Part shown: positions 7,783-16,729 of the stretch, one piece after another
How the letters are laid out: each line of letters opens with the position of its first letter
Numbering within the stretch: position 1 is the stretch's first letter
DNA from: Croceimicrobium sp965658965
GTDB taxonomy: Bacteria; Bacteroidota; Bacteroidia; Flavobacteriales; Schleiferiaceae
NCBI GenBank assembly: GCA_965658965.1
Contig: CBFHVV010000006.1
Coordinates: forward strand, 1 to 64,000
Direction: 5' to 3'
Length of the DNA stretch: 64,000 nucleotides
Notes under the pieces: generated by a model
What the model was told of the DNA's origin: nothing
The model's input: the letters and a program-made list of their open reading frames with translations, nothing else
The model's database searches: none
Made by a program: the position numbers and the translations under genes

Positions 7783-8424
7783 TTAGTTTAAATTTGGCTT
7801 TCTATAGCTAAATCCCAAGCAAAAATCTGCCTCGGATTTTATAAATACCGGATGGGCTATTAATTGCTTCTTTTCACGAATCAAGCCTTGGCATACCTGC
7901 CTGTTGTTGAGGTTTATGGGTGAGACTCTAAGGTCTTTGCGTAAATCTAATTTGGTATTACCGCTTAATTTGATGAGGCTTTCTTTGGCGCACCAGAATG
8001 CGGCCATTTGCCTAAGGTAGTCGGTTTTACTTAAGGAATTAAGTTCTTGATCGCTTAAAAACCGCTTTGCTATTTTCGGAAATTGAGGACGGTAATTTTC
8101 AACATCTGCGCCAATATCTAAGTTGCTGCTTACCGCTGCTACAGCGTAATTGTGGCAGTGGCTTAAGGATATTCCTTGATAATTTTTTAGCTGAGGTTTG
8201 CCACTTTCATCGAAGCTTAGGCTATCAATATCCTCTATCAAAAGTTTGAGTGCTGCACGCGAGGCTAAAAATTCTGCTTGCTTCACTGGATGTTTAATTT
8301 TTTGCCACTTTTCCCTATCTGCTTTGGATAGATTGAGATCTTGCGAATCGATTTGATCGGAATCTTCAATTTTCCAAAGCGCTATTTCTAACCATTGCCA
8401 TTTATAGATTCTATGTAAGGCCAT
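7783..8424 (-). CDS. 4'-phosphopantetheinyl transferase superfamily (Sfp type)
   Basis: 213 residues. The magnesium-binding pair lies in DIGADVE (Asp107, Glu109) and the second motif is FWCAKESLIKL (W144 to K152), as in Sfp/AcpT enzymes that load the phosphopantetheine arm of coenzyme A onto carrier proteins. SLSHCHNYAVAAV (about 86-98) matches the conserved S-SH block before the acidic motif. First gene of the minus-strand operon and divergent from ahcY, separated by 75 bp. The carrier-protein partner is not in the window. Confidence 0.88.
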   Translation of the reverse strand: MALHRIYKWQWLEIALWKIEDSDQIDSQDLNLSKADREKWQKIKHPVKQAEFLASRAALKLLIEDIDSLSFDESGKPQLKNYQGISLSHCHNYAVAAVSSNLDIGADVENYRPQFPKIAKRFLSDQELNSLSKTDYLRQMAAFWCAKESLIKLSGNTKLDLRKDLRVSPINLNNRQVCQGLIREKKQLIAHPVFIKSEADFCLGFSYRKPNLN

Positions 8425-8461
8425 ATTAATTAGTTAAGCTTTTTAATGCCGAGATTTAGGG

Positions 8462-8469
8462 TATCTTTG
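8462..8469 (+). promoter_or_regulatory. Candidate -7 promoter element for ahcY
   Basis: TATCTTTG matches TAnnTTTG and lies 30 bp before the ahcY ATG. No convincing TTG at -33. Confidence 0.55.
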
Positions 8470-8499
8470 CCAAAAATTTTATAACACCTATATTTAGAT

Positions 8500-9816
8500 A
8501 TGAGTACGAAGGTAGGAAATTACACGCCATATAAAGTTAAGGACATTTCCTTAGCGGAATGGGGTAGAAGGGAAATTGAATTAGCAGAAGCGGAAATGCC
8601 AGGTTTAATGGCATTAAGAGAAGAGTTTGGTGCAGAAAAACCTTTGAAAGGATCACGTATAGCAGGCTGTTTGCACATGACCATCCAAACTGCGGTGTTA
8701 ATTGAAACATTGGTAGAGTTAGGAGCAGATGTAACTTGGTCATCTTGTAATATTTATTCTACACAAGACCATGCAGCTGCGGCAATTGCCGCTACTGGTG
8801 TGCCAGTTTATGCTTGGAAAGGCATGAATGAAGAGGAATTTGAGTGGTGTATTGAGCAAACTTTATTCTTCGGAGAAGAGCGTAAGCCATTAAATATGAT
8901 TTTGGATGATGGTGGTGATTTAACCAATATGGTTTTAGACACGTATCCAGAATTAGCAGGTGACGTAAAAGGTTTAAGTGAAGAAACCACTACTGGTGTA
9001 CACCGTTTATATGAGCGCATGAAAAATGGTACGCTTCCCATGCCTGCCATCAACGTCAACGATTCGGTAACCAAATCGAAATTTGATAATAAATATGGCT
9101 GTCGCGAATCTGCAGTAGATGCAATCCGTAGAGCTACAGATATTATGATGGCTGGTAAAGTGGCTGTAGTAGCCGGTTACGGTGATGTTGGTAAAGGTAC
9201 CGCCGCTTCTTTACGCGGAGCAGGTTGTAGAGTAATTGTGACCGAAATTGATCCTATTTGTGCTTTACAGGCAGCAATGGACGGTTTTGAAGTGAAGAAA
9301 ATGGATACTTCCATTCCCGAAGCGGATATCATTATCACTGCTACCGGAAATAAAGATATTGTAAAAGGCCGCCACTTCGAGATTATGAAGGACAAGGCTA
9401 TCGTTTGTAATATTGGTCATTTTGATAATGAGATTGATGTTTCTTGGTTAAAAACTAATCACGGCGAAAGTCATATCGAAATTAAGCCGCAGGTTGATAA
9501 ATATACCATTGATGGTAAGGACATTATTCTACTTGCAGAAGGCCGCTTAGTAAACTTAGGATGCGCCACCGGTCACCCTAGCTTTGTGATGTCAAACAGC
9601 TTTACTAATCAAGTTTTAGCTCAGATTGAGCTTTGGAAGAATTCGGAGAAATACCCAAATGAAGTATTTACGCTTCCAAAACATCTTGATGAGAAAGTAG
9701 CAGAATTACACTTATCAAAAATTGGAGTAGAACTAGAAACACTAAGCGAAGATCAAGCATCTTATATTGGAGTAAAGGTAGAAGGCCCATATAAGCCAGA
9801 GTACTATCGCTACTAG
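8500..9816 (+). CDS. ahcY: Adenosylhomocysteinase
   Basis: 438 residues, the full length of the bacterial enzyme. It hydrolyses S-adenosylhomocysteine to adenosine and homocysteine in the methyl cycle. Visible landmarks: SCNIYSTQDHAAAAIA near residue 80, LDDGGDLTNMV, the EETTTGVHRLYE substrate-binding stretch, SVTKSKFDNKYGCRES with the catalytic lysine, the NAD-binding GYGDVGKGTAASLRGAG, and the C-terminal GPYKPEYYRY tail that reaches into the partner subunit's NAD site. Cytoplasmic tetramer by family. Single-gene unit with its own promoter and terminator. Confidence 0.98.
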   Translation: MSTKVGNYTPYKVKDISLAEWGRREIELAEAEMPGLMALREEFGAEKPLKGSRIAGCLHMTIQTAVLIETLVELGADVTWSSCNIYSTQDHAAAAIAATGVPVYAWKGMNEEEFEWCIEQTLFFGEERKPLNMILDDGGDLTNMVLDTYPELAGDVKGLSEETTTGVHRLYERMKNGTLPMPAINVNDSVTKSKFDNKYGCRESAVDAIRRATDIMMAGKVAVVAGYGDVGKGTAASLRGAGCRVIVTEIDPICALQAAMDGFEVKKMDTSIPEADIIITATGNKDIVKGRHFEIMKDKAIVCNIGHFDNEIDVSWLKTNHGESHIEIKPQVDKYTIDGKDIILLAEGRLVNLGCATGHPSFVMSNSFTNQVLAQIELWKNSEKYPNEVFTLPKHLDEKVAELHLSKIGVELETLSEDQASYIGVKVEGPYKPEYYRY

Positions 9817-9839
9817 ATTGCAAAGATTTTAAGATCATT

Positions 9840-9867
9840 AAAAGCCTCCTTTTAAGGGGGCTTTTAT
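9840..9867 (+). terminator. Intrinsic terminator of ahcY
   Basis: AAAAGCCTCCTT and AAGGGGGCTTTT form a hairpin followed by a short T-rich run, 24 bp after the ahcY stop. Confidence 0.8.
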
Positions 9868-9890
9868 ATTTATAGCTAGTCTAAGTCCCT

Positions 9891-9917
9891 TTGTCATTAA
9901 TAGTTTAGCTAATTTTG
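9891..9917 (+). promoter_or_regulatory. Promoter of the histidine kinase operon
   Basis: TTG at 9891-9893, a 16-bp spacer, then TAATTTTG at 9910-9917: a near-complete Bacteroidota promoter (TTG...TAnnTTTG), 31 bp before the kinase start. Confidence 0.65.
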
Positions 9918-9948
9918 TTGTATTATTGTTAATCAAATTAACTCTGCG

Positions 9949-11022
9949 ATGTTTTCTTCCATAAGCGTCTTTCAACTTATAGCGATGCACACCACCGATT
10001 TGGTGTGTTTACATGATGGGGATAACTCTATTCGCTTTGCGACGCCTAGTGCAAAAGACATTTTAGGATTTTCGGCCGATCACCTATTAGGTAAAAAACT
10101 GACCGACTTTTTAAGTGAGCAGTTTATTAATGAGATGGACTTTAACACCCTGATGCGCTTTTTTGAACAACCAGGAACTCGCATACGCTATCAGATAAAA
10201 CATGGTAAGGGTAAGTTACGCTGGTTAGAAACCACTTATACCACTCTAGAGACCGGAATGAATTATCGCAGTTTAAGTACTACGCGCGATATTACCGAAA
10301 GTGTGCATCTAACCGATGATCTGATGCAGGCCTTGTCTAAAGAGCAAGAACTATCAAAGTTTAAAACTAATCTTTACTCCATAGCCAGTCACGAGTTTAA
10401 AACACCTTTAGCCATTATTCAGGCTAATATAGAGATGTTAAAGGTTAAGCAAAGTCCAAAGCTTCTTTCTTTGGGTTTAAGTACGATGGAAGAAGAGGTG
10501 GATCGATTAAATGATATGATAATGGATATGCTGGAGTTGAAGCGACTTACGATGGGGCGCAGAAACTTTAATACCACTGCTGTAGATGTTAGGCAGTTAA
10601 TAGCGGATCTACTGGAGGTGTACCAAGGCGATGGTACTAATTATCATCTAAGGCTGAGTGTAGAGGGTGAGGAGCCTTACGATATTCAGGCAGACTATTC
10701 TTTGATGCGCTATGTGTTTACAAACTTAATTGGGAACTCCATAAAATTTTCTCACGAGGAGGTAGATGTTCAGGTAGTCTTAAACTATGGGGAAGAGGCC
10801 TTGGAGATTTTGGTGCAAGATCAGGGTATTGGCATTCCAGAAGATGATCAAACTCGAATATTTCAATCTTTCTATCGCGGCTCCAACGTCGGGAATATCT
10901 CTGGAACAGGCGTGGGCCTCTCCATTGTTTCCGAATTTGTAAATCTCCATAAAGGAAAAATTAAACTTAAAAGTGAAGTGGGACAGGGCAGCACTTTTAC
11001 AATAACACTCCCTAAATCTTAA
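9949..11022 (+). CDS. PAS-domain sensor histidine kinase (soluble)
   Basis: 357 residues with no transmembrane segment or signal peptide. A PAS domain (about 8-118, with ITESVHLTDDL at its end) senses an unknown cue; HisKA follows with SHEFKTPLA and the phospho-accepting His148; HATPase_c has the N box (NLIGNSIKFS, about 259-268), G1 (DQGIGIP), F box and G2 (GTGVGLSI). The first response regulator starts 3 bp after its stop, so the pair should be cognate. A soluble kinase implies a cytoplasmic signal such as redox state, ligand or another protein. Confidence 0.93.
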   Translation: MFSSISVFQLIAMHTTDLVCLHDGDNSIRFATPSAKDILGFSADHLLGKKLTDFLSEQFINEMDFNTLMRFFEQPGTRIRYQIKHGKGKLRWLETTYTTLETGMNYRSLSTTRDITESVHLTDDLMQALSKEQELSKFKTNLYSIASHEFKTPLAIIQANIEMLKVKQSPKLLSLGLSTMEEEVDRLNDMIMDMLELKRLTMGRRNFNTTAVDVRQLIADLLEVYQGDGTNYHLRLSVEGEEPYDIQADYSLMRYVFTNLIGNSIKFSHEEVDVQVVLNYGEEALEILVQDQGIGIPEDDQTRIFQSFYRGSNVGNISGTGVGLSIVSEFVNLHKGKIKLKSEVGQGSTFTITLPKS

Positions 11023-11025
11023 ATT

Positions 11026-11766
11026 ATGCAAAAGAAATTATTAATTGTTGAGGACAACGAGAAGCTACTGAGTTCAATGACCGCTCTCTTTGAAGATTAT
11101 TTTCTGGTTTATGAGGCTACCAATGGTCTAGAAGGTTTAGAGAAGTGTCGATTAAATATGCCAGATATTATCATTAGTGATATCATGATGCCTAAAATGA
11201 ATGGCTATGAATTAACCGAAGCGGTAAAGTCTAACGATCGCACGATGCATATCCCCATCATCTTATTGACGGCATTAGGTGAGGACGAGCGTCGTATTGA
11301 TGGTTATAAATTTGGGGCGGACGACTATATTGTTAAGCCTTTTAAATTTGATATTCTTTTAGCGCGGGTAAATAACTTGCTCAAGACTCGTGAGCAGTTG
11401 CAAAGAATTTACGATATCTCGGCTCCTATAAACCACGACTTTGGGGTGAAGGATCCGGTTTTATCTCATATGGAAGCATTATTGGTAAACCATTTTCGTT
11501 TCCGTAAGTTTAGCATTCCTGAAATTGCGGAACTAATGAATTTATCGACGCCTAAATTAGAAAGAGAGGTGAAGAGACTGACTGGAATGACGCCGATTCA
11601 ATATATCAACGACTTCCGCTTAAGTAAGGCTAAAAACATGTTGCAAACCGAAGAGCTAAGTATTTTTGAAGTTTCACATGTACTTGGTTTTCGTAGCTTA
11701 AGTTATTTTGGAAAGGCTTATAAAGATAAGTTTGGGATCTCGCCTTCAAAAACTAAACAAATATGA
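11026..11766 (+). CDS. Response regulator with AraC-type DNA-binding domain
   Basis: 246 residues. Receiver domain 1-120 with acidic pocket (Glu9, Asp10), phospho-acceptor Asp52 in IISDIMMPKMNG and Lys104 in DYIVKPF. The C-terminal part (about 150-245) is an AraC-family pair of helix-turn-helices: FSIPEIAELMNLSTPKLERE and the hallmark FEVSHVLGFRSLSYFGKAYK. Such REC-AraC proteins are frequent Bacteroidota transcription activators. It follows the kinase by 3 bp and overlaps the next receiver gene by 4 bp (ATGA). Confidence 0.93.
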   Translation: MQKKLLIVEDNEKLLSSMTALFEDYFLVYEATNGLEGLEKCRLNMPDIIISDIMMPKMNGYELTEAVKSNDRTMHIPIILLTALGEDERRIDGYKFGADDYIVKPFKFDILLARVNNLLKTREQLQRIYDISAPINHDFGVKDPVLSHMEALLVNHFRFRKFSIPEIAELMNLSTPKLEREVKRLTGMTPIQYINDFRLSKAKNMLQTEELSIFEVSHVLGFRSLSYFGKAYKDKFGISPSKTKQI

Positions 11767-12182
11767 TAGACGAAGAATTGAACTTGATGATTATTGATAA
11801 TGATCAAGTTAACAGCTTTGTACTAAAAAATATTATTACTCGTAATTATTCAGGTGCTGAGGTAGCACTTTTTCCAGATGGGGCGGAAGGCATAGAAGAG
11901 CTGCAGCGATTAGAAGCAGCGGAAGAGGACTTTCCTGCTGTAATATTATTGGATATTTATATGCCAGTAATGGATGGTTTCGAATTTTTACAAGAATACA
12001 TGGACCGCTTTGCTCATAAGGAAACCATCATTTTTGCGATGAGTAATTCGCTAATCAAAGAAGATCAGCAGAGGGCTAATGAATTTGATGTGGTAAAAGG
12101 CTTTATTACTAAGCCCTTGATCTACAATAATATTGAGTTTATCGTAGAGACCTATATGCAAGAAAGAGAAAAACGTTACTAA
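11763..12182 (+). CDS. Single-domain response regulator
   Basis: 139 residues, receiver domain only. The acidic pair is near Asp12, the phospho-acceptor is Asp64 in ILLDIYMPVMDGF, the conserved Ser/Thr is Ser94 (FAMSNS) and the lysine is Lys117 (FITKPL). No output domain follows, so it probably works as a phosphate sink, a competitor for the kinase or by protein contact. Its ATG overlaps the stop of the REC-AraC gene (ATGA), so the three genes form one operon. Confidence 0.92.
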   Translation: MIDEELNLMIIDNDQVNSFVLKNIITRNYSGAEVALFPDGAEGIEELQRLEAAEEDFPAVILLDIYMPVMDGFEFLQEYMDRFAHKETIIFAMSNSLIKEDQQRANEFDVVKGFITKPLIYNNIEFIVETYMQEREKRY

Positions 12183-12198
12183 GAGCAGTTCTATTGAT

Positions 12199-14277
12199 CT
12201 AATCAAAAATAAGGCGAGTAGTATATTTAAAGCCTTTCTCGGTATTTAGCTCCAAATAATAGCTCCCGGCAGTGGGTTTTAGTATTTGGAGCTTTTTTTG
12301 GTCCTTTTGCATCTGCCCACGAGCCAATACCTGCCCATTTAAATTGAATATTTTGTAAGTCTTAAAATCTACTGACGCATCTATATTAATGGTGCCATTA
12401 GAATTGGGATTAGGAAATATGGAAATTTGAGGTATGTTATATGCGTTTTCCTCGGTGCTAATTGGACCTTGAGCCCAGGGAAGGTAGATTTTATAAAGTG
12501 CACCGGTAAAGCTGCTTACAAAAAGTGCTGAGTCTCCTATTCCCGCAATCCGCTCCAATGCTTGGCTTTGTAAATCTAGGGTGCTAATGCTATTACCTCC
12601 ATCTAAACTGTAGGTAAGCACAGACTGTTTGTAAACATTGAAATAAACAGAGTCATTAAAGTTGAAATCTAGGCCTTGGTTAAAAAGTGGCCCGCCTATT
12701 AACTGCCAGTCGTAATAATTATCAGACTTAAAAACACCGGAGTCGGAGCTAAGGTAAAAAGCACTATCCACCCTGCGGAAGTTATAAAATTCGACGCCAG
12801 CGAAGGGTTGGTCAAAATTGGCACCTCCATCCTTGGTGCGATATAAGCGATTATCGATAATTACAGAACCGGTATCACAGTTTTTAAAGCCAATTCCTTG
12901 TGGATAGTAGAGGTATTCGCCAATATTTCCGTTTGAAGTTATGCTTTGGATTAAGTCGCCCCTACCATCATTAAAAACTAACTTGGCTTCTACTCGCGGG
13001 TTCAGGTCGCGTAAATAAAGCTCGATAAAACAGCTGGTGTCTACGGCTCTATTATAATCTCGCATCCTAAATTGGCTGGGTATTCCTGTTGCCGTACTTA
13101 TGTGCTTACTCCAAGTTAAGCCATTGTCCCTACTTTCGTGGAATGCCAAAGAATTATTATTTTGGCCAATTCCGATTCCAAACTCCATTTGGTTGCTAGG
13201 CTCAATGTTATTTTGGTGGGGAGGCCCAATTAGTTCAGCTTCGCTATCGATAAACTTGTTTTCGGTGTAAAATACACTGTCATTGGAAGTGTTGGCAATG
13301 CCATAAATAAAGCCATCGCTATCGCCCCATATTACTTTTTGATTGCTGAGCGGGCGAAAAAAGGCAATGTTGCCTAATGAGAAGGGGTGGAAAGGGATAT
13401 AACTATTATACCACATTCTGCCGTCGGAGTATTCGAAGGAGCCTGCATTATAAACTTTATTACGATTAATCCATTGCATGGTGGTATCGGCAAAAAGGAA
13501 AACATAGGATAGATTATCCTCTCTTATAAATTGATCTCCAGGCGTATAAATGTTAATAAAGGGTCGATTACGGGTAGAAATATCGTTTACCTGAAAGGTG
13601 GTATCTAGGTCTACTTCATATCGATAAAGCTGCAAGTCTACTTCAAAGAGATAATGCAAGCTATCTACTTGGTGGTAGTAGAGTGGAGGGTTTTTGTTGG
13701 GGTAGCGCGTGGTCCACTTAACTCTTTGAATGAGTGTGTCTTGATAAAGATGAAAAACGGAGCTATCAGACTTTCTAATAAGAGTGCGATAATCTTCATC
13801 TCCTAAGGCATCGATGTATTTTACATTATTAGTTTCCCAAACGGTTCCAGAGTCTCGTGAGGTAAATATCTGCCCTTGCAAATCTTGAAAAATCCAAAAA
13901 TCAGGTTTGAGAAACCAAAAGTTTTGAAAGTCTTGACTTTTTATAAGACTCCAGTTGGCGCCGCCATCGCGGGTAATGTATTTACCTTTGGTGAAGATTC
14001 GATTCGATAAAACCTCTAGTCTTTCTCCTGTTACGAGAGTGTCTGTATAAATTAGATTGTAGCCAAAATTTTGAAGCGTAGAATCGTTAAACAGGGGGAA
14101 GCGATAAATGTAGGGGCCAAACACATTTATGATCGCGGATTGGTCGGGGAAAACATGAATGTCGGTAGGGTAGTAAGGGAGGCCTCTTGGTGCCAATTGC
14201 TCGTAGCGCAGCGTATTTTGGGCAAAAGAACTAAGGCTGAAAAGCGTAAGTAAAAGGAGCGGCAGTTTTTTAATCAT
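12199..14277 (-). CDS. Secreted T9SS-sorted protein of BNR/photosystem-repeat beta-propeller type
   Basis: 692 residues from ATG 14277 (an upstream TTG adds seven residues ahead of a clean signal peptide MIKKLPLLLLTLFSLSSFAQ). The central part has repeated sialidase/sortilin-like blocks with D-G-x-W motifs (TRDGGANWSLI, SRDSGTVWETN, SRDNGLTWSKH, TKDGGANFDQ, SLDGGNSIST), as in BNR-type propellers. The last about 75 residues (ISIFPNPNSNGTINIDASVD ... LELNTEKGFKYTTRLIFD) are a T9SS type A sorting domain. It should be exported to the cell surface. The ligand is unknown. It converges with the response-regulator operon 16 bp away. Confidence 0.82.
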   Translation of the reverse strand: MIKKLPLLLLTLFSLSSFAQNTLRYEQLAPRGLPYYPTDIHVFPDQSAIINVFGPYIYRFPLFNDSTLQNFGYNLIYTDTLVTGERLEVLSNRIFTKGKYITRDGGANWSLIKSQDFQNFWFLKPDFWIFQDLQGQIFTSRDSGTVWETNNVKYIDALGDEDYRTLIRKSDSSVFHLYQDTLIQRVKWTTRYPNKNPPLYYHQVDSLHYLFEVDLQLYRYEVDLDTTFQVNDISTRNRPFINIYTPGDQFIREDNLSYVFLFADTTMQWINRNKVYNAGSFEYSDGRMWYNSYIPFHPFSLGNIAFFRPLSNQKVIWGDSDGFIYGIANTSNDSVFYTENKFIDSEAELIGPPHQNNIEPSNQMEFGIGIGQNNNSLAFHESRDNGLTWSKHISTATGIPSQFRMRDYNRAVDTSCFIELYLRDLNPRVEAKLVFNDGRGDLIQSITSNGNIGEYLYYPQGIGFKNCDTGSVIIDNRLYRTKDGGANFDQPFAGVEFYNFRRVDSAFYLSSDSGVFKSDNYYDWQLIGGPLFNQGLDFNFNDSVYFNVYKQSVLTYSLDGGNSISTLDLQSQALERIAGIGDSALFVSSFTGALYKIYLPWAQGPISTEENAYNIPQISIFPNPNSNGTINIDASVDFKTYKIFNLNGQVLARGQMQKDQKKLQILKPTAGSYYLELNTEKGFKYTTRLIFD

Positions 14278-14434
14278 GCAGTTTTGATTGGAGCTCAATT
14301 TAAGAAGAATTGACGGATTGAAATTGGCTAATGAGTTAGGTCACACCATGCTTGAGCGAGCGTTTTTTAGGACTGATGATTTTTCTGTGCTTGAAGTAAA
14401 ACAATTACCCGACGAGTGCAAATAGATTTTTGCT

Positions 14435-14962
14435 TTATAAGTTTTCGATGAGCTGCTTTAAAAGAATTACATTTTCGCGGTTCTTTCCTTTGTCAAATAA
14501 GGTGCTACTTAAAATAGGACGACTGCTTATTTCGAAGGTCTCATCTGTCTCCTTTATTTCAATTTTTTCGCCCCACGAGGCCCACGATATACCGGTCTTT
14601 GCGCTAATCTTGTTATCAGTATGTTTAAGAGTCCATCTAGCGGTAGCCTGATTGTTGTTTAGCAGGGTGAAAATTTCTTTAAGCTCGTGCTTCTTTCTGA
14701 GGGTGATTTTTTGATGAACCTTCAAATCTTCTTCATTAAAGCCTTCTCTACTTGATTGCCCTAGTTTTTGCAAAGAACGCTTATGAGCGGTAATGGTAGA
14801 CCAGGACATTATCAAGCCAAAGAGGCTTGCGCTGATAATGTGTTTGAGCGGGTCTATCGTTTTTAGGCTAAAGTACTCCCACAAAAACATTAGAATTGCA
14901 AAAGAAAGGGCGTAGAATAGGAAAGATTTTAAATAGAGCTTACTTATAAATTTAACATCCAT
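14435..14962 (-). CDS. Small two-helix membrane protein, function unknown
   Basis: 175 residues. Two hydrophobic helices near residues 10-30 and 38-58 are followed by a soluble cytoplasmic tail with a charged stretch (KITLRKKHELKE) and a beta-rich end (GEKIEIKETDETFEISSRP). I do not recognise the family. It stands alone between the T9SS protein and glutaminase, with normal-looking codon use for the region. No function is proposed. Confidence 0.6.
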   Translation of the reverse strand: MDVKFISKLYLKSFLFYALSFAILMFLWEYFSLKTIDPLKHIISASLFGLIMSWSTITAHKRSLQKLGQSSREGFNEEDLKVHQKITLRKKHELKEIFTLLNNNQATARWTLKHTDNKISAKTGISWASWGEKIEIKETDETFEISSRPILSSTLFDKGKNRENVILLKQLIENL

Positions 14963-15082
14963 AACCTTAAGGTTTTTTGCAGAGAATAAAATTATTAAAA
15001 GTTCGGCGCTGTTGCGTGATTTTTAGATTAATCTACTCTTAATGAGGTGATTAAATTCGAAGGTTTGCTAATTTAAAGTTAC

Positions 15083-15997
15083 TTAAAATATTGATAAATT
15101 AGTTTTAGTGGTGAATTGTTCTAAAAATTTCATCCCCCGAAAGGAGTTTCCTTTTTTATTCAGTTTGGGACTCCATACAGCCATAGCGTATTGATCGGGG
15201 TGCACCACAATAATGCCACCGCCCACACCACTTTTGCCAGGTAGACCAACGGTAAAGGCAAATTCTCCTGATTCGTCATAAAAGCCACAGGTTTGCATGA
15301 GTGCGTTTATCCTTTTGGACTGACTTTCGCTTACAATGGAGTTGTGGTTTTGGATACTTCTGCCATCATTTGCTAGGAAGAGAAACATTTCTGAAAGCTC
15401 TTTACAGGTCATTTCAATGGAGCATAGGTGAAAGTAAAAATCCAGCACATCATCTGGGTCATTATCAATATTTCCGTAGGATTTAATAAAATAACAGAGG
15501 GCCTTATTTCGGTAACCAACGGCTCTTTCGGATGCCGCAACTTTGGCAGAGTAATTTAAGTGCGATTGGTTTGCAATACTCCGTGTGAATTCGAGGAAAT
15601 CTTCTTTGGGCTTTTTTAAATTACTGAGCAGAATATCGGCAATAACCATTGCGCCCCCGTTTAAAAAGGGATTACGTGGAATGCAATTATCGGCTTCTAA
15701 CTGAAAAAGAGAATTAAAGGGAGTGCCCGATGGTTCCACGCCAACCCTGCGCCAAATATCGCTGCCAATTATATTATAGGCTAAGCTGAAAGATAAGACC
15801 TTAGCAATACTCTGAATGGAGAACTTGTCATTGCAGTTTCCGAGACCAAAACTTTTTTGATCTACAGTAGAGATTTGTACGCCAAAATTATTAGGGTTAA
15901 CCTTGGCTAATTCGGGTATATAAGAAGCGTTTTCGCCCGTATCGTTTATGCTCTTTACTTTGTGGTAGGTCTCTTGAATTATTTCTTCAAAATTCAT
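15083..15997 (-). CDS. glsA: Glutaminase
   Basis: 304 residues, the usual length for bacterial beta-lactamase-fold glutaminases, which hydrolyse glutamine to glutamate and ammonia. The catalytic Ser-x-x-Lys is at SIAK (Ser63, Lys66) inside KFSIQSIAKVLSF. Other family landmarks are the GVEPSGTPFNSL loop, PRNPFLNGGAMVIAD, the conserved AASERAVGYRN run and GLPGKSGVGGGI near the C-terminus. Cytoplasmic. A gene-free stretch of about 730 bp precedes it. Confidence 0.95.
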   Translation of the reverse strand: MNFEEIIQETYHKVKSINDTGENASYIPELAKVNPNNFGVQISTVDQKSFGLGNCNDKFSIQSIAKVLSFSLAYNIIGSDIWRRVGVEPSGTPFNSLFQLEADNCIPRNPFLNGGAMVIADILLSNLKKPKEDFLEFTRSIANQSHLNYSAKVAASERAVGYRNKALCYFIKSYGNIDNDPDDVLDFYFHLCSIEMTCKELSEMFLFLANDGRSIQNHNSIVSESQSKRINALMQTCGFYDESGEFAFTVGLPGKSGVGGGIIVVHPDQYAMAVWSPKLNKKGNSFRGMKFLEQFTTKTNLSIF

Positions 15998-16729
15998 CTA
16001 GGCTTAATCCTTTTTGATTTTTCATTCGGCTTTCCGCGAAAGCTAATGCGACTTTGTCTAAATTCCTAAAGAAATAGGAGGCGATGATAAACAAGCATTG
16101 GATAGACTTCCATTATAGCACAGATCAGGGGAGTAAAAAAGTAGAATTTTCCTTTTTCGCTTAACTCAAATATTTGCTTGATACACAACATTTGCGCATA
16201 ATTTATGAAGGCCAGTACACTGGCGCATAGCGAAAGCCTGATGACTATTTAATATTTTTGAAGTTCTGTAAGTCTGACACGAATATTAATGTCAGTGTTG
16301 ACAGAAATTTGACAACAGGTTATATCTGCTTCGCTCAAATTTACTTACCATCTATATAGCGTCTCAGGTGGCTAATTCGAAGGCGGAGTTAAATGAAAAT
16401 CCTGATTTTAGGATGCAAAAAATTGTTCGCAAGTTGAAAAAAAATGTGGGCTGAGAAGAGGTTACGCATGGTAGGCGAATTTTGCCGTCTATTATGGTCT
16501 TTTTCGTCTTGAAAACTAGCGCATTTAAACCGGAACTCACTTCATTTTTGCCAGCTTGATGAAGGTATGGGGTGACCATAAATGAGCATGGCTGCGTTCA
16601 ATAGTGATTTTAGAAAGTAAGAGGGAAATAAAAACATGCTGACGAATCTAGGTCGGGACCTAGCAATAGTCATAGGCCTGCTGTGTCGATTATATTTTTT
16701 GGTTTGATAGTGTAATAATTTTAAAGTCG
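15998..16729. other. Gene-free stretch with a 50-bp dispersed repeat and small dyads
   Basis: No convincing coding region. It holds the 50-bp repeat at 16150-16199, a small hairpin GCCAGT-AC-ACTGGC at 16211-16224, and an imperfect dyad around 16280-16305 built on TGTCAG. Two short minus-strand open frames (71 and 65 codons) overlap each other, lack family resemblance and were left out. Confidence 0.6.
16150..16199 (-). repeat. 50-bp dispersed repeat, copy 1 (inverse of 60641-60690)
   Basis: The reverse complement of this segment matches 60641-60690 at 49 of 50 positions. It includes the perfect palindrome CAAATATTTG and the end ATGCGCAAATG. Both copies lie in gene-free stretches, consistent with an intergenic REP-like family or the end of a mobile element. 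Confidence 0.85.
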
